Numbered from the stretch's first letter, positions 1 through 6,311 are shown. The stretch: 7,423 nt of DNA from JBPCRW01 sp050996405 (GCA_050996405.1 JBPCRW010000016.1:1-7423); one strand, 5' to 3'. The notes: generated by a model not told the origin, from the sequence alone. Program-made: numbers and translations.

Positions 1-24
1 CAAACCTCGTCCAACTCGCCAAAC

Positions 25-1998
25 TCAACCATTCGTCAAAGCGCGAGTTTCCTTCAACTTCTGCGCCATTTCCTGAAATTCGTCGAGCGTCATCGCGCCC
101 AAATCGCCTTTTGTTTTTTCGCGCACGGCGATTTTGTTTTCTTCCAATTCTTTGTCGCCCAACACAATCATAAACGGAATTTTCTGCAATTGCGCGTCAC
201 GAATCTTCGCGCCGATTTTATCACTTTTCAAGTTTAAATCAACACGAAATCCGGCTGACTTTAATTCGTTCGCAACCTGTTCGGCGTATTCGTTAATTCT
301 GTCGGTAATCGGCAAAACCGCAATTTGCACGGGCGCGAGCCAGAACGGAAATGCTCCGGCGTAATGTTCAATCAACACGCCGAAAAATCTTTCGACCGAG
401 CCAAACAATGCGCGGTGAACCATAATCGGGCGATGCTTTTGCCCGTCGTCGCCGGTATATTCCAACTGAAATCTTTCGGGTAAATTCCAATCGAGTTGAA
501 TCGTTCCCAACTGCCAGATTCTGCCGATTGCGTCTTCAACCTTAATATCAATCTTTGGACCGTAAAACGCCGCTTCGCCTTCAATTCTTTCGTAGGAAAT
601 TCCGCGTTCTTTCAAAGCGTTGGCAAGGGAAGTTTCGGCGTTTTTCCAGTCTTCATCCGCGCCGAGATAAATTTTATTTTCAGCTTCGCCGCGCACGGAA
701 AGCTCGAATTTTACTTTCTCAAAACCATAAATTTCAAAAACTTTGATGGCAAAATCGAGACAGTCGGCAACTTCTTCACGAACCTGGTCGGGACGCACGA
801 AAAGATGCGCGTCGTCAACCGTAAACCCGCGAGCGCGCATTAAACCGTGCAACGTTCCTGAAAGTTCGGCGCGATAAACCGTTCCCATTTCCGAATATCG
901 CTGCGGCAAATCCCGATACGAACGCGAATTCGATTTATAAATCCCGATGTGAAACGGGCAATTCATCGGTTTCAGACGAAATTCCGTGTCGTCGTCGCCT
1001 TCGACGCGCGTCGGCGTAAACATCGAATCGGCGTAATTTTCTTCGTGACCGGAAATTTTCCAAAGGTCGCGCTTGGCGATGTGCGGCGTAAAAACAAAAC
1101 TGTAGCCGCGTTTTTGCAATTCTTCCTTTAAAAGATTTTCCATCTCCATCCGAATCGCCGCGCCTTTCGGATGCCATAAAATTAAACCTTGCCCGTAGTC
1201 GTCAGAAATCGAAAATAAATCGAGTTCTTTTCCTAAACGGCGATGGTCGCGTTTTTCGGCTTCTTCGCGCTGCTTGAGCCAAGCGTCTAATTCTCCCTGC
1301 GTCGCAAATGCAGTTCCGTAAATGCGCTGCATTTGCTGGTTCGCCGCGTCGCCTTTCCAATACGCGCCCGACAGCGCAAGCAATTTAAACGCCTTCAATT
1401 TTCCGGTATGCGGAACGTGCGGACCCAAGCAGAAATCAATAAACGACGAATTATCAATATAATAAATGCTCGCCGTATCGGAAACTTTTTCGTTAATCAA
1501 CTCGCATTTCAGAGGCTCTTGACGTTCATTGAAAATGTCTAAAATTTTCGATTTCTCAACGTCTTCGCGGCGATACGGCAGATTGCGTTTCTGCAAATCG
1601 CGCATCTTTTTTTCGATGACGGGCAAGTCGCTTTCGGTCAATTGACGCGGCGCGATGATGTCGTAATAAAAACCGTAGCGCGGGTCTTCCATCAGCGCGG
1701 GTCCAACGCCCAACTGCGTGCCGGGAAATAAATCCAAAACTGCCGCCGCCAATAAATGCGCGGTCGAATGACGAATCAATTCCAGACCGTCGCGCGATTC
1801 GGGCAGAATCGGTTCGATTGATAAAACTTCTTCGCCAGCGTCGAGTTGTTTGTTTAAATCAACTTCTTCGCCGTTGACTTTCGCCGCAATTGATTTTTTA
1901 GGCAGTTCGCGGTCAAACGCCTTCAAAGCGTCGGCAACCGAAACGGGCGCGGGAATGCTTTTTTGCTGTTCGCCAAATTTTACGTTTAGTTCGCTCAT
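25..1998 (-). CDS. thrS: Threonine--tRNA ligase (threonyl-tRNA synthetase), complete
   Basis: Class II aminoacyl-tRNA synthetase that charges tRNA-Thr with threonine in the cytoplasm. At 657 residues it is close to the usual ~640. Domains in order: TGS (about 1-62); editing domain (about 70-230) with the HxxxH pair H77/H81 plus C190 and H194, the set that clears mischarged serine; catalytic core (about 250-550); C-terminal anticodon-binding domain (about 555-650). The zinc ligands expected from the family are present as C347 (in KPMNCP), H398 (DDAHLF) and H528 (VHRA). Motif 2 is around YRAELSG (375-381), with R376. Motif 3 is around H528-H545. Nothing essential is missing, so both charging and editing should work. 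The ATG at 1998 suits the TGS domain start, although no Shine-Dalgarno sequence precedes it. Only 24 bases of the window follow the stop, so the usual downstream infC/rpmI/rplT cluster cannot be checked. Confidence 0.98.
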   Translation of the reverse strand: MSELNVKFGEQQKSIPAPVSVADALKAFDRELPKKSIAAKVNGEEVDLNKQLDAGEEVLSIEPILPESRDGLELIRHSTAHLLAAAVLDLFPGTQLGVGPALMEDPRYGFYYDIIAPRQLTESDLPVIEKKMRDLQKRNLPYRREDVEKSKILDIFNERQEPLKCELINEKVSDTASIYYIDNSSFIDFCLGPHVPHTGKLKAFKLLALSGAYWKGDAANQQMQRIYGTAFATQGELDAWLKQREEAEKRDHRRLGKELDLFSISDDYGQGLILWHPKGAAIRMEMENLLKEELQKRGYSFVFTPHIAKRDLWKISGHEENYADSMFTPTRVEGDDDTEFRLKPMNCPFHIGIYKSNSRSYRDLPQRYSEMGTVYRAELSGTLHGLMRARGFTVDDAHLFVRPDQVREEVADCLDFAIKVFEIYGFEKVKFELSVRGEAENKIYLGADEDWKNAETSLANALKERGISYERIEGEAAFYGPKIDIKVEDAIGRIWQLGTIQLDWNLPERFQLEYTGDDGQKHRPIMVHRALFGSVERFFGVLIEHYAGAFPFWLAPVQIAVLPITDRINEYAEQVANELKSAGFRVDLNLKSDKIGAKIRDAQLQKIPFMIVLGDKELEENKIAVREKTKGDLGAMTLDEFQEMAQKLKETRALTNG

Positions 1999-2004
1999 AT
2001 TTTT

Positions 2005-2126
2005 GTTAATGGTTAATTGTTTTGAGTTCCGCTTTCAATCGGCTGAAACTCAAATATAAAGCCTACCGCAAGCAGAGACTCAAAACGTCTTCGGCAAAGT
2101 CTTCTCTAAATCAATTAACGATTAAC
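2005..2126 (-). promoter_or_regulatory. Inverted-repeat leader of thrS with alternative hairpins
   Basis: The arms 2005-2019 and 2112-2126 are complementary at 14 of 15 positions and end 7 bases before the thrS ATG. Inside them, the segment around 2021-2028 can pair perfectly with 2047-2054 (8 bp, 18-base loop with a further CCG/CGG pairing). Alternatively, 2019-2027 can pair perfectly with 2078-2086 (9 bp). The two pairings exclude each other, which is a layout seen in attenuators and translational operators. The arms are also made of heptamer repeats, so the structure may be a by-product of repeats rather than a regulator. No T-box or known riboswitch was recognised. Confidence 0.35.
2053..2083 (-). 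promoter_or_regulatory. Candidate thrS promoter (weak)
   Basis: Read on the minus strand, TTGAGT (2083-2078) is followed after 19 bases by TATATT (2058-2053). The -35 matches 4/6 and the -10 matches 5/6, but the spacer is longer than the preferred 17. The leader would be about 48 bases. Transcription may instead start further upstream, or read through from tRNA-Val. Confidence 0.25.
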
Positions 2127-2131
2127 AATTC

Positions 2132-2269
2132 ACTACTACAAAATAGATTAGATTCGATAAGAGCGACTTTGCCTTAGCGTTCAATAAAAACGCCGAAATA
2201 CACGCTGCGTTTAGCGCGTCGTAGTAGTTTCCAAAAATGCAAAGTTCTTTAAAAGCATCTCATCAAAAT
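2132..2269. other. Intergenic stretch without a gene, between thrS and tRNA-Val
   Basis: No convincing reading frame or RNA gene is visible here. The stretch starts with ACTACTAC (2132-2139), whose exact reverse complement GTAGTAGT lies at 2221-2228, so an 8-bp stem could close a loop of about 80 bases. Short GCGTT/AACGC pairings lie inside. I see no promoter good enough to list. Confidence 0.4.
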
Positions 2270-2326
2270 GATGAACGCTGAATGATAAACGCTGAATTAA
2301 GAAAAATTCATAATTCATCATTCATA
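2270..2326. repeat. Heptameric/14-mer tandem repeats forming an imperfect hairpin
   Basis: A 14-base unit is repeated at 2270-2283 and 2284-2297 (13/14 identical) and splits into heptads such as GCTGAAT. Three heptads ATTCATA/ATTCATC/ATTCATA follow at 2306-2326. The two halves are partly complementary: 2281-2298 against 2305-2322 gives 14 of 18 pairs. It lies just downstream of tRNA-Val but has no T-run on the minus strand, so it is not a clear terminator. Confidence 0.7.
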
Positions 2327-2336
2327 GTTAAATAAA

Positions 2337-2411
<75 letters not shown>

Positions 2412-2438
2412 GTTCCGCCTAAAAGAAAGCGAACTTAT

Positions 2439-2467
2439 AAAATACCGAATCAATTTCTTAAGGTCAA
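2439..2467 (-). promoter_or_regulatory. Sigma70-type promoter of tRNA-Val
   Basis: On the minus strand, TTGACC (2467-2462, 5/6 match) is followed after exactly 17 bases by TATTTT (2444-2439, 4/6 match). The predicted start near 2432 would leave a leader of about 20 bases before the tRNA 5' end, a normal length for RNase P processing. It starts about 33 bases after the hldD stop. Confidence 0.65.
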
Positions 2468-2499
2468 GCAATGCGATTGTAAAACGTCGGTTTGAAAGT

Positions 2500-3477
2500 T
2501 TAATCGCCCAAGAATTTATCTGGAATCAGATAATTCCGCACATAATCCGCGACCGATTCATCGAGCGAGGTCAGCATCTTTTCATAACCCGTTTGACGAA
2601 TCCGCACTAGATTCGCAAGCGTGTGATATTGATAACGGTCTTTCAGATTTTCGGGCATTTCGACGAATTCAATATTCGAGGGTAACCTGAGCGCGGCGAA
2701 AATCGCTTTTGCCAGTTCGTTCCAGGTATGCGTTTTGCCCGAACCGACGTTAAACAAACCGCTCGCCGGATTTTCGATAAAATGCAGAGTCATCTCAACC
2801 GCGTCTTTAACATACACAAAATCGCGTCCGAATTCGCCGTCTTTGTAATCGGGATTCGCGCTTTTGAAAAGCTGCAATTTTCCGGTTTCCCGAATCTGCG
2901 CGAACGCTTTATTGACCAGCGAGCGCATCTCGCCTTTGTGATTTTCGTTCGGTCCGAAAACGTTGAAATATTTCAGTCCGACGATTTTCTCGAACAGTTT
3001 ATTTTGCGCGGCGTATAAATCGAAAAGATGTTTTGAGTAGCCATAAACATTGAGCGGGCGCAAGATTTGTAAATCGTCCGCTCCGTCGTTCATTCCGTTT
3101 GCGCCGTCGCCGTAAGTCGCGGCGGACGAAGCGTAGATAAACCGAGCATTATTTTTAACAGACCAGTTTGCCAGAGTTTTCGTGAACTCGTAATTGTTCC
3201 GCATCATAAATTTCGCGTCGCGCTCGGTAGTCGAGGAACACGCGCCGAGATGCAGTAAAACTTTCGCGTCTTTGAAATTATCAAGACGTTCTAAAAACAA
3301 GTCGGCATCAATGTAGTCGCCGAATTTTAAAGGCGCGAGATTTTTCCATTTATCAGAAAAATCGAGCCGGTCAACGATTAAAATATCCGTTTCACCGAGT
3401 TGATTGAGTCGCCAGCAAATCGCGCTGCCGATAAATCCCGCGCCGCCCGTGACGATAATTTTGTGCGAAGACTGCAT
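2500..3477 (-). CDS. hldD: ADP-L-glycero-D-manno-heptose 6-epimerase
   Basis: Converts ADP-D-glycero-beta-D-manno-heptose to the L-glycero form, the last step in making the activated heptose for the lipopolysaccharide inner core. It is a cytoplasmic extended short-chain dehydrogenase/reductase. The N-terminal nucleotide-binding loop GGAGFIG is at residues 11-17. The catalytic serine region is ASSAATYG (116-123). The Tyr-x-x-x-Lys pair is Y145/K149, and K181 in NENHKGEM matches the second base known from E. coli HldD (K178 there). The C-terminal half keeps the family pattern GEFGRDFVYVKD and LFNVGSG. Length 325 against about 310 in E. coli. The ATG at 3477 is right for the Rossmann start, although no Shine-Dalgarno sequence is visible. 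It implies an outer membrane with heptose-containing LPS. No other heptose genes lie in the window. Confidence 0.95.
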   Translation of the reverse strand: MQSSHKIIVTGGAGFIGSAICWRLNQLGETDILIVDRLDFSDKWKNLAPLKFGDYIDADLFLERLDNFKDAKVLLHLGACSSTTERDAKFMMRNNYEFTKTLANWSVKNNARFIYASSAATYGDGANGMNDGADDLQILRPLNVYGYSKHLFDLYAAQNKLFEKIVGLKYFNVFGPNENHKGEMRSLVNKAFAQIRETGKLQLFKSANPDYKDGEFGRDFVYVKDAVEMTLHFIENPASGLFNVGSGKTHTWNELAKAIFAALRLPSNIEFVEMPENLKDRYQYHTLANLVRIRQTGYEKMLTSLDESVADYVRNYLIPDKFLGD

Positions 3478-3482
3478 AAATT

Positions 3483-3588
3483 AAAATCCGCAATGAGACG
3501 CTGATGAACGCCGATTGAAAAGATTTTCGCGGATATTTTTTTAAAATCTGCGAAAATCCGCCTCATCCGTGTTTATCAGCGTCCCATT
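3483..3588. repeat. Long imperfect palindromic repeat between hldD and the arginase-family gene
   Basis: Outer arms 3492-3505 and 3575-3588 are complementary at 13/14 positions. Inner arms 3522-3534 and 3546-3558 (GATTTTCGCGGAT against ATCTGCGAAAATC) match at 12/13. The middle parts also pair loosely, so the whole block can fold into one long hairpin. Words such as AAAATCCG and GACGCTGAT recur in it. From memory this resembles dispersed intergenic repeats seen in many bacterial genomes. No T-run follows on the minus strand, so termination is uncertain. Confidence 0.75.
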
Positions 3589-3607
3589 TTTCTTCAAAAT
3601 CAAAACT

Positions 3608-4561
3608 CTAAACTTTTGCCGATTTTGCCGTGCAGAATCTGTGCATTGCGATGGCGACGAGTTTCGACGTGCGGTTGTCAACGTCAAAATTCGGATTGAC
3701 TTCGGTAAATTCGACGAGTTTTGTATTGACAAGGCTTCCCGCATAAGTCGCCAGATTCAAAAATTCGCCCGAACGCAAGCCAATCGGCGACGGCGCGGAC
3801 GTACCGGGCGCGTCCGACGAACGAACCGCGTCCAAATCGAAACCGAAAAAAATATCGAGCGATTGGCTGTGATGAACGAATTTGTCGCGGACGGCTTCGC
3901 GCATTTGCGCGTCGGGCGAATCTTTATCGCGCAGTTGTTCGAGGCTGACTAAATTTACGCCGAGTTCTTGCAGGTAGCGGTAATAGACGGGCGAAGCGAA
4001 CTGGCTTTGATAGCCGACTTCGTAAAAATAATCGGGGCGCAGAAGTTTTTCTTCGAGCAACTGTCGATATTGCGTTCCGCTGTTTCTTTCCGCGTCTTCG
4101 CGCACGTCGAAATGCGCGTCGACATTTATCGCAATCCAGTTTCGCGCGCCGAAAACCTTTGCCATCGCCGCGCCGTCAGCGTAGGAAATATCGTTGCCGC
4201 CGCCGAGAACGATAAGATTTTTCCCGTCCTGTAAAATCTGCGCGACGATTTCCGAGTGCGCGTCGTGCGTCGCTTCGAGCGAATCCCGAAGATTTGTATT
4301 TCCGGCATCGAAAATCTTTTTTGTAATGCCGAACGGCGCGAGCCTGTAAAATTCTCTGCGAATCGCGTCGGGCGCGAGTGCCGCGCCAATTCGACCTTTG
4401 TTGCGTTTCACGCCTTCGTCCTGCGGGCAGCCGAGGATCACTATATTCGCGTTTTCATATTTATTGTTCGGCACAATTTCGCCGAGCCGCGCGTCGTTTT
4501 TATCGCCGCGTTTATAAAATAATTCTTCGTTCGGCGGAGTCGCCGCGTCGGAGATATTCAT
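3608..4561 (-). CDS. hutG: Arginase-family ureohydrolase, probable formimidoylglutamase
   Basis: Binuclear-manganese amidine hydrolase fold. Positions below count from the ATG at 4561 (317 residues). Metal-site motifs: GGGND at 120-124, DAHFD at 148-152, and FDLDAVRSSDAPG at 241-253. The stretch NSGTQYRQLLEE (160-171) resembles the SSGTxFRQ-type motif of formimidoylglutamases, which split N-formimidoyl-L-glutamate into glutamate and formamide in histidine breakdown. The first metal ligand, usually His in GGxH, is Asn here. The reading frame extends 24 codons further up to 4633, but that part lies inside a palindromic repeat and does not look like family sequence, so I prefer 4561, preceded by a weak GAAGAAG. 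No other hut genes are nearby. Agmatinase or another ureohydrolase is possible; the fold is much surer than the substrate. Confidence 0.75.
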   Translation of the reverse strand: MNISDAATPPNEELFYKRGDKNDARLGEIVPNNKYENANIVILGCPQDEGVKRNKGRIGAALAPDAIRREFYRLAPFGITKKIFDAGNTNLRDSLEATHDAHSEIVAQILQDGKNLIVLGGGNDISYADGAAMAKVFGARNWIAINVDAHFDVREDAERNSGTQYRQLLEEKLLRPDYFYEVGYQSQFASPVYYRYLQELGVNLVSLEQLRDKDSPDAQMREAVRDKFVHHSQSLDIFFGFDLDAVRSSDAPGTSAPSPIGLRSGEFLNLATYAGSLVNTKLVEFTEVNPNFDVDNRTSKLVAIAMHRFCTAKSAKV

Positions 4562-4582
4562 AAATGAAACTTCTTCGGGTGA

Positions 4583-4648
4583 GTCAGAACCCCCTGCGTG
4601 AGCGAACGGGGAAATGTTGACCCGCCCGCTCACGCAGGCGGTTCTGAC
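4583..4648. repeat. Near-perfect palindromic (hairpin) repeat
   Basis: Arms 4583-4604 and 4627-4648 are complementary at 21 of 22 positions. A further CGGG/CCCG pairing (4607-4610 with 4621-4624) leaves a small loop. It is richer in G+C than the sequence around it and lies 21 bases upstream of the preferred start of the arginase-family gene. It looks like a REP- or MITE-like dispersed unit. It carries no T-run, so it is not a classic terminator, though it could stabilise mRNA ends or slow polymerase. Confidence 0.85.
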
Positions 4649-4719
4649 CAGTTGAATAACCTTGTCATTTAACTTTCAATTATTTGTTTTACTTTTGCAA
4701 TCGACATATTTAAATTTCG

Positions 4720-5394
4720 TCATTTATCGGTATTGATATTTTTTGCCGGACGCGGCTTAGAAGTGTGGCGTTCGACGTGGCTGACGTAAATCCACGCCGC
4801 GCGCTTTGTCGGGTCGGCGCGATAGATTCGCCGCACAATCGGGTCGAGCGATTCGACCAGCCCGTTGGCTTCCGTGATTATCTGTTCGAGCGTATCGGTC
4901 GCGCCGATATGCTCGCCGGTCGAAGCGGCGGCATCGTCTAAGGCTTGTTCGAGCGCGTCGGCTTTCGCCCGCAGTTCGTCTATAAAATCTTCGCCCATCC
5001 CGTAATCTATAAATTGTTCTTTAAACTCTCCGGCATCTTCGACGGAAACGCGGGCGGCGGCAATATATTTACGCTTACTGCCGCCCGTCGGCAGGCGAAA
5101 TTTTTCTTCCAGCCCGCGAATGTCCCCTTCCATCGAGCGTGCAAAATCTCTGATGCCGCGCATCTCGTCAACCAGCGCGTCAAAAGCGTCTTCGACAATC
5201 GTATAATGCCGCGTAACGTCGCTGTCGCCCGAAATTTGTTTTTGAAGTTCTGTCTGCGTTTGCGCGACCTGCTGATTCAAAGCGGCAATTTTTAACTTGG
5301 CAACCGCATTATCCACGAAATCGGTGCTGTTTTCGTCCAGAAAATTATTCGAGCGGATGTTTCTTTCATTTTCCCGTCGCTGCCTGTCGTTCAT
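4720..5394 (-). CDS. Unrecognised helical protein, 224 residues
   Basis: I do not recognise this family. The protein is rich in charged residues and Ala, with no signal peptide or membrane segment, so it is probably cytoplasmic. Residues 25-55 and 65-100 look strongly helical, with heptad-like spacing suggesting coiled coil. A small Gly/Lys-rich turn (103-109) follows, then a second helical region with ARVSVEDAGEFKEQ (114-127) and an acidic Ala-rich helix (135-157). The C-terminal part IVRRIYRADPTKRAAWIYVS (186-205) looks conserved-type, and the last 14 residues are a basic, Pro-containing tail. The start is well supported: AGGAG lies 10 bases before the ATG, the only strong Shine-Dalgarno sequence among the window's genes. 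It stands alone between the arginase-family gene (158 bases away) and the groEL remnant. A structural or DNA-associated role is conceivable but not shown. Confidence 0.85.
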   Translation of the reverse strand: MNDRQRRENERNIRSNNFLDENSTDFVDNAVAKLKIAALNQQVAQTQTELQKQISGDSDVTRHYTIVEDAFDALVDEMRGIRDFARSMEGDIRGLEEKFRLPTGGSKRKYIAAARVSVEDAGEFKEQFIDYGMGEDFIDELRAKADALEQALDDAAASTGEHIGATDTLEQIITEANGLVESLDPIVRRIYRADPTKRAAWIYVSHVERHTSKPRPAKNINTDK

Positions 5395-5412
5395 TTATTT
5401 TTATCTCCTCGT
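5395..5412 (-). promoter_or_regulatory. Strong ribosome binding site of the 224-residue gene
   Basis: On the minus strand, ACGAGGAGATAAAAATAA precedes the ATG at 5394. AGGAG with a 10-base spacer fixes the start. Upstream the sequence is A+T rich with a possible -10 (TATAGT near 5440), but no partner -35 is convincing. Confidence 0.75.
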
Positions 5413-5576
5413 AAGCTGAATTTTATTGGTAAGTGACTATAAGTCCGGGATTATTTAATTATGATTTTCCTATAAATAGAACTCTCTCAAATGACGGAAA
5501 ATGCGGAAGTCTGCTGCGATAGCGAGAAAGTCCTATGTAAATTAAAAACTATATCCAGGACAAATTCAAAACAAAT

Positions 5577-5606
5577 AAGGTTCTGTTCAACTCTGAACAG
5601 AACCTT
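5577..5606. terminator. Strong hairpin terminator downstream of the groEL remnant
   Basis: A perfect 13-bp stem (AAGGTTCTGTTCA at 5577-5589 with its complement at 5594-5606) closes a 4-base loop. On the minus strand it is followed by the T-rich ATTTGTTTT, and on the plus strand by TTGT after CCTT. It lies 54 bases after the stop of the groEL 3'-end fragment, so it is best read as the original groEL terminator. Confidence 0.8.
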
Positions 5607-5659
5607 TTGTAATTCGTAATTTGGATAAACTCGCCCGCTAAAGCGACGATTTTGACCAG

Positions 5660-5769
5660 TTACATTCCCATACCGCCGCCCGTGCCGCCCATTCCGGCAT
5701 CGCCTTTTTCGTCCGGCGCGTTGGCAATCATCGCTTCGGTCGTGAGCATCAATCCGGCAATCGAAGTAA
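5660..5769 (-). pseudogene. 3'-end fragment of groEL (about 35 codons)
   Basis: Read on the minus strand, the fragment encodes a GroEL C-terminus. It begins at SIAGLMLTTEAMIANAPDE, continues through a Gly/Met tail (GMGGTGGGMGM) and ends at TAA. Over 5701-5766 it matches the intact groEL at 6823-6888 in 63 of 66 bases. The tail is 15 bases shorter than in the intact gene. Upstream of about 5767 the match stops abruptly; the frame runs into unrelated codons and no start belongs to it, so it cannot make a chaperonin. It could be the stranded old 3' end of groEL after a cassette inserted there, or the last relic of a second groEL. The high identity argues for a recent event or gene conversion. 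Confidence 0.85.
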
Positions 5770-5784
5770 TGCTTGAAAATTGTT

Positions 5785-5793
5785 TGATATAAT
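5785..5793 (+). promoter_or_regulatory. Extended -10 promoter of the small-gene pair
   Basis: TGATATAAT is a perfect extended -10 element (TGn plus TATAAT). The -35 position at the right distance (5765-5770) is poor, as is usual with an extended -10. Transcription should start near 5800, only about 8 bases before the GTG at 5809, so translation would be leaderless or nearly so. It lies about 20 bases from the groEL-fragment breakpoint. Confidence 0.6.
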
Positions 5794-5808
5794 TGCATCA
5801 TCTAAAAT

Positions 5809-6045
5809 GTGGAAGTCTTTGAGATTATCAGCCCGATTGAAAACATTGAAATAATCGCTGTCGGAAGCAATATCCGCGACATCGAACGGTTGCGGAAAAC
5901 TCACGGAGGCGGGCGTTGGCGCAAGTTAAAAGGACGCGCTATCGTGCGGCTCGAAGACGGATTTGAATGCGAAGCCGAACTACATTGGTATGAAGCACAC
6001 GGCATCGGCAGAAAGGAAATGAAAATTAAAGAATTGTTTGATTGA
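5809..6045 (+). CDS. Unknown small basic protein, first gene of a pair
   Basis: A 78-residue protein starting at GTG; the stop TAA at 5803-5805 rules out an in-frame start upstream. The first 20 residues look like a beta strand pair (VFEIISPIENIEIIAVG). A basic Gly-rich loop follows (RKTHGGGRWRKLKG, 29-42), then a strand (RAIVRLEDG) and the motif HWYEAHGIGRKEMKIK (59-74). The mix of His, Tyr, Arg and Lys in conserved-looking motifs would fit a small nucleic-acid-binding or nuclease-like protein, but I cannot name a family. I have an impression of similar proteins in cyanobacteria and other phyla. It is followed after 4 bases by the next gene, so the two are almost certainly co-transcribed. 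There is no Shine-Dalgarno sequence. A toxin-antitoxin-type pair is possible but not supported by any recognised domain. Confidence 0.8.
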   Translation: MEVFEIISPIENIEIIAVGSNIRDIERLRKTHGGGRWRKLKGRAIVRLEDGFECEAELHWYEAHGIGRKEMKIKELFD

Positions 6046-6049
6046 ATTT

Positions 6050-6274
6050 ATGAAAACCGAAACGAAATTTGTCGTGTGTATCGAAAACAAAAATTATCCC
6101 GCGTCGCTCGAATTCGGGAAAATTTATCGTGTTGTGCCGGACGAAAAAGCTCAAAAACATAAAATGATTCGCGTGATTGACGAATCGGGCGAGGATTATC
6201 TTTATTCGGAAAATTCCTTCGTCGCCATCGTCCTGCCTCAACTCGCGGAAGATGCCTTTATGGCTTTGGCTTAA
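6050..6274 (+). CDS. Unknown small protein, second gene of a pair
   Basis: A 74-residue protein starting at the ATG at 6050, four bases after the preceding stop. A TTG at 6038 would add four residues and overlap the upstream gene, but MKTETKFVVCI is the more natural start. It looks like a small beta-barrel or SH3-like fold: strand TKFVVCI, then YPASLEFGKIYRVVPDEKA (15-33), a strand MIRVIDESGEDYLY (39-52), and a short helix at the end (ELAED-like, residues 64-74). There is no signal peptide or membrane segment. The pattern 'SLE.GKIYRVVPDEKA...IRVIDESGEDYLY' seems to belong to a widespread small protein of unknown function that I recall next to partners like the upstream one; this is memory, not a search. 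Translational coupling to the upstream gene is likely, because no Shine-Dalgarno sequence is visible. Confidence 0.8.
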   Translation: MKTETKFVVCIENKNYPASLEFGKIYRVVPDEKAQKHKMIRVIDESGEDYLYSENSFVAIVLPQLAEDAFMALA

Positions 6275-6311
6275 TTTCATAAATTATAAGAGCAGTTTTT
6301 CAGGCTATAAT

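Noticed and set aside
2270..2326. The repeats as a CRISPR array
   Set aside because: Units are 7 or 14 bases with no spacers of regular length, and no cas genes are present.
2132..2336. A T-box or known riboswitch upstream of thrS
   Set aside because: I found no T-box consensus, no specifier loop with a Thr codon, and no terminator/antiterminator pair with a T-run.
3569..3952. A 127-codon plus-strand frame opposite the arginase-family gene
   Set aside because: It is antisense to a well-supported gene, and its composition matches a shadow frame. The same holds for the other plus-strand frames opposite thrS, hldD and groEL.
4562..4633. A 24-codon N-terminal extension of the arginase-family protein
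   Set aside because: It is encoded almost wholly by the palindromic repeat, and the family-like sequence begins after the ATG at 4561.
5773..5778. TTGAAA as the -35 partner of TATAAT at 5788
   Set aside because: The spacer is only 9 bases, far too short; the extended -10 explains the promoter better.
5487..5801. A 104-codon open frame on the minus strand
   Set aside because: It overlaps the groEL 3' fragment in another frame and the terminator hairpin. The protein is rich in Arg, as expected of an out-of-frame shadow, and it has no ribosome binding site.
6306..6311. TATAAT directly before the ATG at 6312 as a -10 element
   Set aside because: Transcription would begin inside the coding region, after the only start that gives a complete signal peptide. 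It is most likely chance in A+T-rich sequence.
6177..6311. A 45-codon N-terminal extension of the secreted protein
   Set aside because: It overlaps the upstream small gene by about 100 bases, has no protein-like character, and would bury the signal peptide.
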